A DNA stretch of 64,000 nucleotides from Prochlorococcus sp. AG-363-M21. Its GTDB lineage: Bacteria; Cyanobacteriota; Cyanobacteriia; PCC-6307; Cyanobiaceae. The notes beneath the pieces were generated by a model. It saw nothing but the letters and a program-made list of their open reading frames with translations, was not told the DNA's origin and did no database searches. The stretch is from assembly GCA_003278305.1 (NCBI GenBank), contig QCFU01000003.1:24484-88483 (forward strand). The letters run 5' to 3'. This document shows, in pieces, positions 31,979 through 47,351 of the stretch. The position numbers were made by a program, and so were the translations under genes. The stretch's first letter is position 1. Every line of letters starts with the position of its first letter.

Positions 31979-33286
31979 ATGAATTCTTTCAACAGTCTAG
32001 AAGCATTACCCTCTGGCGAGTGGAACAGCAACATATGGCCACCATTCACACAAGTCCCGTTATCAGAGCCTCCAGAGAGGATATCAAAAGCAAGTGGAGC
32101 CCTACTATTTAGAGACAATAAACCTCCATTAATTGATGCAATAAGTAGTTGGTGGGTTACTCTTCATGGTCATGCAAATCCTGATATTGCAAGTGCAATC
32201 TCATCTCAAGCAAATCAATTAGAACAAATTATTTTTGCAGATTTTATACATCCTCCAGCAGAAGAGCTAGCAAAAAGATTAAGCCATGCCACAAGACTTC
32301 AAAGACTATTCTTTTCGGATAATGGGTCAACCGCTGTAGAAGTTGCGATTAAGATTGCATGCCAATATTGGTATAACAAAGGCGATTCAAGGTCTCAAAT
32401 CATTGGTTTTGAGGGCGCTTACCATGGAGACACCTTTGGAGCAATGGCAGTAGGCGAAAGGAACTTATTTAATCAACCTTTTGAGAAAATGCTGTTCCCT
32501 GTAAAAAGGGCACCTTGGCCTGCTACATGGTGGGATGACGAAAGTGTAGAGCAACGAGAAGAAGAAGCCTTACTAACACTTGAAAAACTACTTAAAACAC
32601 CTACTTTGGCAGTCATTCTTGAGCCACTGGTTCAAGGGGCAGGTGGCATGCGTATGGTAAGGCCAGACTTTCTCAAAAAAGCCGCTGAACTTGTTAAGCA
32701 GGGGAACAGTCTGTTAATTGCTGATGAAGTAATGACAGGGTTTGGAAGATGTGGCGATTTATTTGCCTCTCAAAGAGCAGATATTGCTCCAGATTTAATG
32801 GCTCTTTCCAAAGGTTTAACTGGCGGCTGTCTTCCCATGGGAATCACTATGGCAAGTGAAAGTATCTTCCAAACATTTATGGATAAAAAGCCAGAAGCAA
32901 CTTTCTGGCATGGTCACAGTTTTACTGCAAACCCATTAGGTTGTGCTGCGGCAAATGCAAGCTTAAATTTATTAGAAAACAATCCAAAGAATTACAAAGA
33001 ATTTGAGGCCAGGCATATAAAACATCTAAAAGAATTAACAAAACACTCGAGAGTTGAAAAGCCTAGAGTTATGGGAACTATTGCTGCTTTTGATATCAAA
33101 ACAAATGAAAGCAAAGGGTATTTAAATCATGCTGGTAAGCAATTAAAACAATATGCGGTGCAAAAAGGAGTTTTTATAAGGCCACTTGGAAATGTAGTTT
33201 ACTTGCTTCCTCCTTTATGCATAACTAATGAACAACTAGAAAAATGCTACAAAACTATTGAAAACGGTTTAAACGATCTTTTCTAA
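31979..33286 (+). CDS. bioA: Adenosylmethionine-8-amino-7-oxononanoate aminotransferase
   Basis: 435 aa class III PLP aminotransferase that makes DAPA from KAPA. Markers are SSWWVTLHGHANPDIA near 55, FFSDNGSTAVEVAIKIA, FEGAYHGDTFGAM, ADEVMTGFGR and the PLP lysine in LSKGLTGGCLPMG. With bioF, bioK, bioC and bioD upstream, only bioB is missing here for the full pathway from malonyl-ACP. It does not overlap bioD and probably has its own promoter or depends on read-through of the hairpin. It converges on the DUF3143 gene with a four-base overlap. Confidence 0.95.
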   Translation: MNSFNSLEALPSGEWNSNIWPPFTQVPLSEPPERISKASGALLFRDNKPPLIDAISSWWVTLHGHANPDIASAISSQANQLEQIIFADFIHPPAEELAKRLSHATRLQRLFFSDNGSTAVEVAIKIACQYWYNKGDSRSQIIGFEGAYHGDTFGAMAVGERNLFNQPFEKMLFPVKRAPWPATWWDDESVEQREEEALLTLEKLLKTPTLAVILEPLVQGAGGMRMVRPDFLKKAAELVKQGNSLLIADEVMTGFGRCGDLFASQRADIAPDLMALSKGLTGGCLPMGITMASESIFQTFMDKKPEATFWHGHSFTANPLGCAAANASLNLLENNPKNYKEFEARHIKHLKELTKHSRVEKPRVMGTIAAFDIKTNESKGYLNHAGKQLKQYAVQKGVFIRPLGNVVYLLPPLCITNEQLEKCYKTIENGLNDLF

Positions 33287-33549
33287 GGTCCTTGTTGTAA
33301 AGCAGCTTCAATATCTTGACGTGACAAACCATACGGAAAACTAAATTGGCTTTCTTTTCTTTTGGACATCCAAGTTACTTTTAATTCATCTTGCATCATC
33401 TCAATTTCAGCAGAACTTTCACTTGTCTCCCATTGCCAAATACAAGGATTGTTCTCATTTTTCTCAGCCCCTAAAGTCTTAAGCCATAATTCAAGCTCTC
33501 CTAAAGAATGCTGATTTAAAGCTGTGGCTGGAGAAGGCAATTGTGTCAT
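33283..33549 (-). CDS. DUF3143 family protein
   Basis: 88 aa cytoplasmic protein of the cyanobacterial DUF3143 family: HSLGELELWLKTLGAEK near the start, CIWQWETSESSAEIEMM in the middle and FPYGLSRQDIEAALQQGP at the C-terminus. No function is known. The start ATG (33549) lies 59 bases inside the end of the J-domain gene in another frame, so the two genes are coupled. The stop shares four bases with that of bioA. Confidence 0.8.
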   Translation of the reverse strand: MTQLPSPATALNQHSLGELELWLKTLGAEKNENNPCIWQWETSESSAEIEMMQDELKVTWMSKRKESQFSFPYGLSRQDIEAALQQGP

Positions 33550-34033
33550 TTTTATTTCTTTTTAAATTAAGAACAGGCAAGGGATACTCAATAACAAGCC
33601 AACTAGGAGTAACTTGCAATTCTCTACCTTCTAATAAAGCAAAGCCTATCCCTAAAAGTAGGCTAAGAAAGATAGCGATAAACAAAAGAAGTAAAGAAAA
33701 TAACTCACCACCGGATAAAGGTCTTCTTGAATCAACAGAATAAACTGTCTTAGATGAAGATAAGCTGGTCTTGAAAGTATTTTTTTCTGAATGGAGAGTC
33801 TTTAAATTAATATTATTAATCTCCTTGTCATAAGCCTCTCTTAAAACAGGGTCTGACAAAAGTTCATATGCTTCATAAACTTTTTGAAACTTCTTAGCTG
33901 CCTCATCTACTGGAAGCGAGGTCGTGTCAGGGTGAAGATCCTTACTTAAGCGATGAAAGGCCTTACGTAAGCTTTTAGGATCAACAGACTGCAAGACACC
34001 AAGAATTTCGTAATAATTCCGATCAGAGCCCAA
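33491..34033 (-). CDS. J-domain protein with C-terminal membrane anchor
   Basis: 180 aa. Residues 5-70 are a J domain with NYYEILGV, the HPD tripeptide in LSKDLHPDTT, and KVYEAYELLSDPVLREAYDK. One strong transmembrane segment lies near 110-130 (LFSLLLLFIAIFLSLLLGIG), then a short tail. Such membrane-tethered J proteins recruit DnaK to a membrane. Start is TTG at 34033 (a stop lies 9 bases further upstream; only a CTG intervenes). The last 59 bases overlap DUF3143 in a different frame, so the very C-terminus may be poorly constrained. Confidence 0.82.
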   Translation of the reverse strand: MGSDRNYYEILGVLQSVDPKSLRKAFHRLSKDLHPDTTSLPVDEAAKKFQKVYEAYELLSDPVLREAYDKEINNINLKTLHSEKNTFKTSLSSSKTVYSVDSRRPLSGGELFSLLLLFIAIFLSLLLGIGFALLEGRELQVTPSWLVIEYPLPVLNLKRNKNDTIAFSSHSFKSAFFRRA

Positions 34034-34094
34034 CAGAAAAGTTCAGATAACATATTTAGGTTAAAAACTCATACACAAAATTGCATTATTTTTG

Positions 34095-34838
34095 ATGCCA
34101 AAGGAAAAAATCCTCCAAACAAATCAACTACTCATTTCAAAAGCGCTCAATTGGACGCCATCAATAAACCAGATTGAGAAGTTTACAAAGCTACAATTGT
34201 TGTTAAGAGACTGGAACCGGAAAACAAATCTTACTCGACTTACAGAAGGAAATGACTTTTGGATCGGACAAGTAATTGATAGTCTTTGGCCATTAAAAAA
34301 AGAGCTTCAAAACTCGCAAACATCTTGCAAAATTATTGATGTTGGATCTGGCTGTGGCTTACCAGGATTAGCTATTGCCATAGCACTTCCCAATTCATCT
34401 TTAACACTAGTAGATTCAATCAACCGCAAAACAATTGCTATAAAAAAAATTGCAGAAGGACTTGGCCTTACCTCAAGAGTAAATGTAATAAATAAAAGGA
34501 TAGAACTTTTGGGTCAAGATTCTTCATACCGCAATTCATTTGATCTCTCACTAGCAAGGGCAGTGGCCACTTCGGAAATAGTGGCTGAGTACCTTATCCC
34601 ATTTTTAAATAATATTGGCGAAGCCCTTATTTATAAAGGTAAGTGGACATTTGATGAACAACGCAAACTCAAAAAAGCATTAATACTCTTAAAAGGTGAA
34701 ATCAATCAAATACAACGCTTTGATCTTCCAGAAAACAAAGGAACAAGACATATCATTAGAGTCAAATGCTTAGAAAAATGTCCTGAACAATATCCTCGAG
34801 GAATTGGCATTCCGAACAAAAGACCTTTAGGTACTTAA
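34095..34838 (+). CDS. rsmG: 16S rRNA (guanine527-N7)-methyltransferase
   Basis: 247 aa RsmG/GidB enzyme that methylates G527 of 16S rRNA. The N-terminal FTKLQLLLRDWNRKTNLT segment, the SAM motif IIDVGSGCGLPGLAIAIALP near 85-104, and SLARAVAT are diagnostic. I use ATG at 34095; a TTG directly before it adds one residue only. It shares four stop-codon bases with the convergent aldo/keto reductase gene. Confidence 0.93.
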   Translation: MPKEKILQTNQLLISKALNWTPSINQIEKFTKLQLLLRDWNRKTNLTRLTEGNDFWIGQVIDSLWPLKKELQNSQTSCKIIDVGSGCGLPGLAIAIALPNSSLTLVDSINRKTIAIKKIAEGLGLTSRVNVINKRIELLGQDSSYRNSFDLSLARAVATSEIVAEYLIPFLNNIGEALIYKGKWTFDEQRKLKKALILLKGEINQIQRFDLPENKGTRHIIRVKCLEKCPEQYPRGIGIPNKRPLGT

Positions 34839-36043
34839 ACACTTGATAATCTTTGAACAGCATCACCTTTTAAACGTTCTCTAGTTTTACGCAAGATCAT
34901 AGGTATTTGATCCACCCAAGGACTCTTAGCAAGGACCTTCTTGATTTCTTCTTCAGTTACTTCATTATCTAAACTATCCGCATTACATCCTGGGAACCAA
35001 TGACCAGCGCCACCTAGTAATCGATAACGTGCCTTCGCAAATTCTTCCATATCCCAAGATTCCATAAGGTTATATAGCCAAAGCAAAACAGGAATATTCA
35101 TCTTCCCTGGAGTATCCTCCCATTTAGGCAATCCTTCTTTCCATGTATTAAGCCAGTCATGACCAAGTGAATCGCACGAAGCATCTAGCAAGCATTGTTC
35201 AATATTTGGTAAAAAATCATTTACCTGATTCAATAATGTTAAAGCTTCCATATGAAGCATGAAATCTTGAACAGTAGATGCACCAACGCTAATAGTATGA
35301 ATTCTCTTATCAGCTAAGCAAAAGAGATCGTTAAAAATTATTGGATGCAAAGGAGAACATAGACTCCTGAGTTTTGCAGATGGTGAATGTAGATGACCTC
35401 CTTTATCAGTAGGACTAATAATAAATACTCCTAAATCAAATTTAGCCGCTGCCTCTAATGCAGGCTCATTATCTTGAAAAATAAAATACCAATGAAGATT
35501 AACGTAGTCGAATTCTCCTGTCTCTATAGCACTCACAATCAACTCTGTAGGGGCATGAGTAGAAAATCCAACATGACCAATAAGACCTTGATCCTGCCAA
35601 CGACGTATTACATCTAAACAACCACCTGAGCGAATTGTTTGATCAAGGTGCTCTGAGAGATTAATTCCATGAATTGACAACAAGTCAATTTTTTGACACT
35701 TCAATCTGCAAAAACTAATTTCGAGTTCTTTCTCAAATTCAATAGTATTTTCTCTAGGTGGAATTTTTGTTTGAAGAATTCTTTTATCGTCATGAATTTT
35801 TTGCAACGCACAGCCTAGTTGAAGTTCAGAACTTCCATAGTGTCTTGCAGTTTCTATATGGTGCAAGCCATTTTCTGCCGCAAACAGAAGAATCTCTTCA
35901 AGGTTCAACTGATTCGATTTTAAAATTTCCTTAGCATTAATATCAGTCCAACTCTGTTGAAAACGCATGCCTCCTAATGATAAAACAGGCATATTCAATT
36001 CACTTCTTCCAAAACGTCTACAAGGTATTGATCTATAAGGCAT
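34835..36043 (-). CDS. Aldo/keto reductase family protein
   Basis: 402 aa. The first 280 residues form an AKR barrel: GRSELNMPVLSLGGMRF, HIETARHYGSSELQLG (catalytic tyrosine), ILQTKIP (lysine) and DLLSIHGIN (histidine); VGASTVQDFM resembles the NADP-binding end. The last 120 residues are an added domain with several cysteines and a GHWFPGCNAD segment. The 4Fe-4S ferredoxin gene lies 9 bases upstream in the same direction, so an electron-transfer partnership is plausible. The substrate is unknown. Confidence 0.83.
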   Translation of the reverse strand: MPYRSIPCRRFGRSELNMPVLSLGGMRFQQSWTDINAKEILKSNQLNLEEILLFAAENGLHHIETARHYGSSELQLGCALQKIHDDKRILQTKIPPRENTIEFEKELEISFCRLKCQKIDLLSIHGINLSEHLDQTIRSGGCLDVIRRWQDQGLIGHVGFSTHAPTELIVSAIETGEFDYVNLHWYFIFQDNEPALEAAAKFDLGVFIISPTDKGGHLHSPSAKLRSLCSPLHPIIFNDLFCLADKRIHTISVGASTVQDFMLHMEALTLLNQVNDFLPNIEQCLLDASCDSLGHDWLNTWKEGLPKWEDTPGKMNIPVLLWLYNLMESWDMEEFAKARYRLLGGAGHWFPGCNADSLDNEVTEEEIKKVLAKSPWVDQIPMILRKTRERLKGDAVQRLSSV

Positions 36044-36052
36044 TTTGAATTT

Positions 36053-36442
36053 CTAAGTTTTCTGATCAGGCTTGATTCTTCGTGAAATTTTAGGAAGCAT
36101 GCCCAAAGGATAGACGCCTTGCTCTTCGAGCTGTATTCGCAACTTATCTAAGTCTTCAAAGTTAACCCAGTGAATACAATTAACAGGGCAAGTATCAATT
36201 GCTTCTTGTATGATTTCTGTAGTGTCACCATCCTGACGGAAAGCCCTGGCTCTTCCCATATCTGGCTCCATTGAGAAAGTATTACTAGCAACTGAATTGC
36301 AATATGTACATCCTATACAGGTTGATTCATCAACCCATACGGCTCTTTCACGCAACTTACCCCCTAAAATTGGTTCACGACCATTAGGGCCTACTTCATC
36401 AAACGACTTAGCTTGAAAAGCTGCCGATGGATTATTAGACAA
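36053..36442 (-). CDS. 4Fe-4S ferredoxin
   Basis: 129 aa. The cluster motif is CIGCTYC (C-x2-C-x2-C) near residues 42-48, completed by the cysteine in DTCPVNC near 85. This gives one 4Fe-4S cluster; a second full set is not present. The first 30 residues and the last 35 lie outside the cluster fold. Cyanobacteria and plants keep such a ferredoxin-like protein next to Ycf35-type genes. It is the third gene of DUF2997-Ycf35-ferredoxin-AKR, with 9-base gaps on both sides. Confidence 0.87.
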   Translation of the reverse strand: MSNNPSAAFQAKSFDEVGPNGREPILGGKLRERAVWVDESTCIGCTYCNSVASNTFSMEPDMGRARAFRQDGDTTEIIQEAIDTCPVNCIHWVNFEDLDKLRIQLEEQGVYPLGMLPKISRRIKPDQKT

Positions 36443-36451
36443 TTTATAAGC

Positions 36452-36844
36452 TCAGGGATCCCAACGAGTTACAACTAATTCAATTGATCCATCTATATGA
36501 TTCTTTTTTTCAGCGATCTCAAAGCCTTCCTCTTTAGTTGATGAAAGAACTGTATTAAGAGCATATTGTTGAGTTAATTTGGCCAAAAAACGATCTACTG
36601 GGATATTTTGTTTCCACAAATCCAAATCAGTTACCAATTCATAAGACTGTGAATTTTCATTCCATTTAAAACCAATATCTCCTCCATCAGGCATCTCTAC
36701 AGAAACTTCTGCAGCAACTGTCTGCCCTCTATATCCTCTTACTAGTTGTTCTCCCTGTTGTGGAATAAACCCTAAATTATGTAGAGCCTGAACTAAGGGT
36801 TCTTTCTTGCGTAATTTGGTTTTGACTGTACTAAAATGTGACAT
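36452..36844 (-). CDS. ycf35: Ycf35 homologue (DUF1257)
   Basis: 130 aa soluble protein of the DUF1257/Ycf35 family, shared by cyanobacteria and some algal plastids: MSHFSTVKTKLRKKEPLVQA at the start, GYRGQTVAAEVSV, and DIGFKWNENSQSYELVTDLD. The biochemical role is unknown. It overlaps the upstream DUF2997 stop by a single base (TGATG), and the ferredoxin gene begins 9 bases after it, so the three proteins are made together. Confidence 0.86.
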   Translation of the reverse strand: MSHFSTVKTKLRKKEPLVQALHNLGFIPQQGEQLVRGYRGQTVAAEVSVEMPDGGDIGFKWNENSQSYELVTDLDLWKQNIPVDRFLAKLTQQYALNTVLSSTKEEGFEIAEKKNHIDGSIELVVTRWDP

Positions 36845-37047
36845 CAGATAATCTCTGCGGGTTGTGTCTGAGATTGAGTTTTCTCTTGAAGATAAGCCTC
36901 TGGTTTCAGCTCCTTCTGCTGAACAACTCCCAAAGCAGCCTCAAGCTTTTCAGTGAGCTGATTGCAGGAATCACCAGTCATTCCTTCAACAGATTCTTCA
37001 ACTACACCATCTTGACGAATCCGAAATCGCATAATGCGTTGAGGCAT
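36844..37047 (-). CDS. DUF2997 family protein
   Basis: 67 aa. It matches the small DUF2997 family usually found beside DUF1257: RFRIRQDGVVEESVEGMTGDSC then LTEKLEAALG. A glutamine-rich tail (TQSQTQPAE) follows. First gene of the four-gene set; its stop and the Ycf35 start share one base. Function is unknown. The 88 bases before it, back to the HEAT-protein stop, should hold the promoter unless transcription continues from upstream. Confidence 0.82.
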   Translation of the reverse strand: MPQRIMRFRIRQDGVVEESVEGMTGDSCNQLTEKLEAALGVVQQKELKPEAYLQEKTQSQTQPAEII

Positions 37048-37135
37048 TCATCCAAGTTAGAAGGTACTAAATGTTATATAAAATGCGCCAAACTAGTGAA
37101 CTCATTTGTTACATCTAAACATTAATTTTTACTCT

Positions 37136-37945
37136 TCAAGTCAAGAAACCCTGATCTACAAGGCTTTTAAGGCGATCTTGCACCGAAGGATTATCAATTT
37201 GCTCTAATGAAATCTTGCACTCATATCGCACAGAAGGTTCTAAATCATTCAATAAAATCGAGATAAAAAGATCAACTAATTCATTTTTTAGCTCTTCTGA
37301 GAGGAAATCATAGAGTCTTCCCAAAGCCCAGATGCAATTACTCCTAACAATTGGTTCTTGGTCAATTTGCAAACTCAGAAGCAATTCAGGGGCTATAACA
37401 TTTGCATCTGCAGATGCATTTGAACCAACTTCAGCTAACGAGCTAGCAGCCCACAAACGAACAGCTGCAACATCATTTCTTAAAGCTTTGACAAGTGGTC
37501 CCATAACTGGTGCATTCGAATAGTTACCTAGACTCCAAGCTGCTGCTTTCCTTACATAAGCATTTCCATCAGTTTGCAATAACTCAAGAAGAATCTTTAC
37601 AGCACTGGGGGAAGGATTTCTACCCAATGCATAAACTGCACTCATTCTTTCTACTGGGCAAGGTTCTGAAAGCAAAGGTATAAGCAAAGGGAGGGCCCTG
37701 GGATCTCTATGCTCACAAAAAACTCTTAGCCCTTGTAAACGTTCTTCATGACCTTGCTGTAACCACTTCAACCCCATCTCACATTCAGTAGCAACTCTTA
37801 CTCGATCTGAATCCAAAGTATCTAAATCAATCTCATCCAATGGGTCTCCCTCTACCTCAGCTGCTAATTCTTCAGCAAGGACATCAGGATCAATAGCCAA
37901 ATCATATTGGCCATCCTCATAAAACTTTGAATTCTCTTCTTGCAT
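37136..37945 (-). CDS. HEAT-repeat protein (PBS-lyase-like repeats)
   Basis: 269 aa soluble scaffold. An acidic N-terminal region (about 1-60) precedes five or so HEAT-like helical repeats from residue 65, each with the A/L-rich pattern seen in ERMSAVYALGRNPSPSAVK, VRKAAAWSLGNYSNAPV, VRLWAASSLAEVG and VRSNCIWALGRLYD. Related cyanobacterial proteins include phycobilin lyases and the Synechocystis IscA-interacting protein IaiH. The second seems the closer model, since no bilin-lyase partner is nearby and a ferredoxin operon follows, but this is inference. Confidence 0.8.
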   Translation of the reverse strand: MQEENSKFYEDGQYDLAIDPDVLAEELAAEVEGDPLDEIDLDTLDSDRVRVATECEMGLKWLQQGHEERLQGLRVFCEHRDPRALPLLIPLLSEPCPVERMSAVYALGRNPSPSAVKILLELLQTDGNAYVRKAAAWSLGNYSNAPVMGPLVKALRNDVAAVRLWAASSLAEVGSNASADANVIAPELLLSLQIDQEPIVRSNCIWALGRLYDFLSEELKNELVDLFISILLNDLEPSVRYECKISLEQIDNPSVQDRLKSLVDQGFLT

Positions 37946-37974
37946 GCTCAGATATTAAATCCAAAAATTAAGTA

Positions 37975-38100
37975 TTACGACATTGGAGCAGGAGCATTCA
38001 TATCTCCTGGCAACCAAATTCGAGCACTAACTGCCAAAAAAGCTAGCCCAAATAGGGCAACTATAATTATTGGCAAAACTGTTGAACGTAAGAAGCTCAA
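37975..38100 (-). CDS. 41-aa single-helix membrane protein
   Basis: A short minus-strand frame with TTG start at 38100 encodes 41 residues: a short basic leader (SFLRSTV), one transmembrane helix (about residues 9-26, LPIIIVALFGLAFLAVSA), then RIWLPGDMNAPAPMS. The clear helix, positive-inside leader and proline-rich tail resemble other small thylakoid subunits, and it fills the gap between the symporter and the HEAT-protein genes. The frame stays open upstream into low-complexity sequence, and the exact start is not certain. The opposite-strand frame here looks spurious. Confidence 0.6.
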   Translation of the reverse strand: MSFLRSTVLPIIIVALFGLAFLAVSARIWLPGDMNAPAPMS

Positions 38101-38152
38101 GGTAATAAAACATTTTTCACCATTCTGCTCTAAAAAAACAGAAATAGAAAAT

Positions 38153-39916
38153 TCAATGCAAGAAAAAAGTTTTGTGCAAAAGATTTCTATTCATAGCAAA
38201 AAAGCAAAAAACACAAATGATCAAAGCTAACCAGGCGCCCATTTCTTGATGTAACAAAAATGCCCCTGTTAAAAAAATGCCACTAAATAGCAATCCTGAA
38301 CTAAGAACAAACCTAAGGATCAACTCTTGCATAGAATTAACAGGCTTAACCTCAAGTCGCTTTCTAAAAGAACGCCATCCTGGACCTGGAGGTTGAACTA
38401 AATGCACAAACTTATCTAAGACTTCATTAGATTCTGGTTTGGTCGCAAACATAGAGATCAACCAAACAACAGAAGTAAAAGCAGTGGTAACCATTAATCT
38501 TGTACCGTAATCATCAATACGAAAAATCGGAACAACAGACGTCATCAAACCAACGAAGAACCCACAAATCATTGCAGATAATTCTGCAACTGCATTAATT
38601 CGCCACCAAAACCATCTCAAAACAAGCACAACACCAGGGCCACTCCCTATAGCTATAACAAGGCGGAAAATTGTTCCAATACTGTCACTAATTAATGCTG
38701 TAAATACTCCAAAGACCAAAAGCAAACCACTTGTCAACTGACCAATTAGTAATAATTCCCTCTGATTAGCATTAGGTTTAATAAACCTCTTATATAAATC
38801 ATGAGTAAGGTAACTAGCTCCCCAATTAATTGAAGTGCTTACAGTGCTCATAAAAGCAGCTACAAGTGAAACAACTACTAAACCTAAAACTATTGGCGGT
38901 AAATATCTAACTGCAAGCATTGGGTAACTTAACTCCCAATCTTGTTGATTGGGAAGAAGAACTAAACCAGCCAGGCCAACAACAATCCACAACCAACTTC
39001 TTAATAAATAGTTAATAACAAGAAAAACCCAGCCTGCTAATTGAGCTTGGTTTTCATCTTTAGTTGCCAATAATCTCTGCACAAACTCACCCCCTCCATC
39101 ACTACGACGAAAGCTCCACCATTGAAGGGAAAGAAAAGCAATAAATGTAGGAATGCTAACCCCTGCTTCACCAATCCATTGAAATCCATCTTTAGTCTTT
39201 TCCCATGGAAAAATTGACAATAATTCTGGTCTACCTAAAGCTCTTAATTCAGAAAGTAGATTCGTCATGCCACCAGACGCATGAACAGCCGCGATAGCCA
39301 CGGCAAAAGCACCAAGTAAAGCTAGTACCAATTGGAATAAATCATTCATAACCACTGCCCATAAACCACCCACAACTGTGTAAGCAAGCATCAAAGCAGC
39401 AACAATAGTCAATAACAACAAAGTGTCACTAATGCCACCAAATAAAATATGACCATCGACTATTTGAAGTGCTTCAGCAACCTTTCGCATTGCCAAGAAA
39501 GCATAACCAATACCTATACAATTAATTGGAACAGCTAACAAAAAAGCCTTAACAGCTCGAAGCCAGGCAGCTGGTGCTCCTCCATAACGTAACTCTGTCA
39601 GTGCTGCATCTGTTATCACTCCACTCCGTCTCCATAAAGGTGCGAAAATAACAGCAAGGGCTACATGTGCAAACCCAAAACTCCACCACTCCCAATTACC
39701 AGCAAGACCTCGCGTGCCAACCACACCCGCAACATAAAGCGGAGTATCAATAGAAAATGTTGTCGCAGCCATAGATGCACCTGCAATCCAGCCTGTCAAT
39801 CGTCTACCTGCAACAAAATAATCAATTTCAGTACTATTTCTCTTACTAAAAATTATTCCCATTAACACAGTCACCACTAAATAAATAGCCAAAATCAACC
39901 AATCAATAAATGTCAT
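38153..39916 (-). CDS. Sodium:solute symporter family (SSS) transporter
   Basis: 587 aa with about 13 hydrophobic helices. The N-terminal DWLILAIYLVVTVLMGIIF segment, DYFVAGRRLTGWIAGASM and ATTFSIDTPLYVAG are typical of the SSS family, and residues in VSLVAAFMSTVSTSINWGAS match the region near the sodium site. The substrate (sugar, amino acid, urea or organic acid) cannot be read from sequence. Start ATG at 39916. No operon partner suggests a substrate. Confidence 0.86.
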   Translation of the reverse strand: MTFIDWLILAIYLVVTVLMGIIFSKRNSTEIDYFVAGRRLTGWIAGASMAATTFSIDTPLYVAGVVGTRGLAGNWEWWSFGFAHVALAVIFAPLWRRSGVITDAALTELRYGGAPAAWLRAVKAFLLAVPINCIGIGYAFLAMRKVAEALQIVDGHILFGGISDTLLLLTIVAALMLAYTVVGGLWAVVMNDLFQLVLALLGAFAVAIAAVHASGGMTNLLSELRALGRPELLSIFPWEKTKDGFQWIGEAGVSIPTFIAFLSLQWWSFRRSDGGGEFVQRLLATKDENQAQLAGWVFLVINYLLRSWLWIVVGLAGLVLLPNQQDWELSYPMLAVRYLPPIVLGLVVVSLVAAFMSTVSTSINWGASYLTHDLYKRFIKPNANQRELLLIGQLTSGLLLVFGVFTALISDSIGTIFRLVIAIGSGPGVVLVLRWFWWRINAVAELSAMICGFFVGLMTSVVPIFRIDDYGTRLMVTTAFTSVVWLISMFATKPESNEVLDKFVHLVQPPGPGWRSFRKRLEVKPVNSMQELILRFVLSSGLLFSGIFLTGAFLLHQEMGAWLALIICVFCFFAMNRNLLHKTFFLH

Positions 39917-39952
39917 AAAGCACTTAAGCCCTGAAAATAATAATGACTCTAG

Positions 39953-41193
<1,241 letters not shown>

Positions 41194-41238
41194 CTAAGTA
41201 AATGGTTAAGTGAAAGAAAGAAAACGTTAGAGAGTGAG

Positions 41239-45372
<4,134 letters not shown>

Positions 45373-45397
45373 TTAAAGGAAAAGGGTTTGATAGAAA

Positions 45398-47323
<1,926 letters not shown>

Positions 47324-47351
47324 TCAAGTAAAAAGTTCAAATCTAAATTTG

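Noticed and set aside
37940..38230. 96-codon plus-strand frame
   Set aside because: It is antisense to the single-helix membrane protein frame and to the end of the symporter gene; the minus-strand reading makes far better protein sense.
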